NCBI RefSeq assembly: GCF_017220215.1
Contig: NZ_CP071131.1
Coordinates: forward strand, 496,001-560,000
Direction of reading: 5' to 3'
Length of the DNA: 64,000 bases
DNA from: Caballeronia sp. M1242
GTDB taxonomy: Bacteria; Pseudomonadota; Gammaproteobacteria; Burkholderiales; Burkholderiaceae
The number at the start of each line of letters is the position of its first letter. Position 1 is the first letter of the stretch. The notes under the pieces are model-generated. The model worked only from the letters and a program-made list of their open reading frames with translations. It did not search any database and was not told where the DNA came from. Positions 63,823-64,000 of this stretch are shown here, one piece after another. A program made the position numbers and the translations under genes.

Positions 63823-64000
63823 AGCTCCGCACGAAGCGATAGAAGATGCGCGGATGGATCTTCAAAAGACACATGGCGACGGATAACTTGGGCCGCTTGT
63901 CCGCGTAGATCTTGCCGACGTGCGTGAAGCGCAGCTTGCTCGCCACGCTGTCGAGTATCGGCGCTGCCGTCGCGTAATCGGGCGCGAGGCGCGCGGCTTC
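63815..64000 (-). CDS. C-terminal end of an unidentified protein
   Basis: The minus-strand frame is open from the window edge to a TGA at 63817-63815, giving 61 residues that include ILDSVASKLRFTHVGKIY and end FYRFVRSFN. The codon use is like its neighbours. I cannot name the family from this piece. Position beside the YnbA/CdsA/PlsC-like genes suggests a further phospholipid or fatty-acid related enzyme. The 3' end overlaps the convergent CDP-alcohol transferase gene by eight bases. Confidence 0.6.
   Translation of the reverse strand, partial: EAARLAPDYATAAPILDSVASKLRFTHVGKIYADKRPKLSVAMCLLKIHPRIFYRFVRSFN

Overview
The window is high-GC DNA from a Burkholderiaceae member, most likely Caballeronia, Paraburkholderia or Burkholderia. 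The evidence is protein content and layout: AcdR/AcdS, an E. coli-type ArgG, membrane glucose dehydrogenase, DUF892 and DUF378 stress proteins, and a divergent rep / parA-parB locus with iterons. That locus (38.9-43.9 kb) marks the replication and partition origin of a secondary chromosome or chromid/megaplasmid.

Layout. 0-3.3 kb: end of an amino-acid ABC binding protein, a Nudix hydrolase, glpD, a small membrane protein and a mini zinc ribbon. 3.2-10 kb: a stress-type island (two DUF892 ferritin-like proteins, Mn catalase, DUF378 membrane protein, HHE protein) surrounding a two-gene minus-strand unit that pairs an MmgE/PrpD protein with a PsiD-like pyruvoyl decarboxylase. 10-11.5 kb: pncC-nadE, an NAD recycling pair. 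11.6-17.9 kb: a caa3-type cytochrome oxidase operon (ctaC, ctaD, ctaE, small membrane protein, ctaG) followed by a triheme cytochrome c. Its CtaD has lost the canonical D- and K-channel residues although the catalytic core is intact. 18-25.5 kb: a glycosyltransferase, a nucleoside hydrolase lipoprotein, cidA/cidB, an overlapping lipoprotein / divergent NRAMP / two PRC-barrel operon, and an alpha/beta hydrolase. 25.5-32.6 kb: a CBS protein divergent from two tandem GT4 glycosyltransferases, a HAD phosphatase fused to a P-loop ATPase, and PQQ glucose dehydrogenase. 33.7-38.9 kb: a BrkB/YihY membrane protein, a 56-aa hydrophilic protein, an orphan C-terminal piece of T6SS tssM/icmF, a glycosidase-like lipoprotein and an MFS transporter.

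38.9-43.2 kb: rep (minus) and parA-parB (plus) diverge from a 0.6-kb origin region carrying five CACAAAAACCG iterons, a large inverted repeat made of the same core, and a hairpin that overlaps the parA start. Three near-identical palindromes (GTGTCCGAATTCGGACAC type) lie within 650 bp downstream of parB and are the best parS candidates. The following 1.6 kb is gene-poor and holds a likely mobile-element remnant.

45.6-53 kb: a LysR-controlled catabolic cluster (serine hydrolase, MHS-type transporter, M20 peptidase), a Gfo/Idh oxidoreductase and a DMT-type permease. 53-57.4 kb: a TonB siderophore receptor with a possible Fur site, then divergent acdR/acdS (ACC deaminase) and a DUF1330 protein. 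57.5-61.4 kb: argG, a TTG-start dehydrogenase and a succinate-semialdehyde dehydrogenase. 61.4-64 kb: an accessory phospholipid set (CdsA-like, PlsC-like and YnbA-like CDP-alcohol transferase) and the end of an unidentified gene.

All family assignments come from reading motifs and recalled family features. No database search was run.
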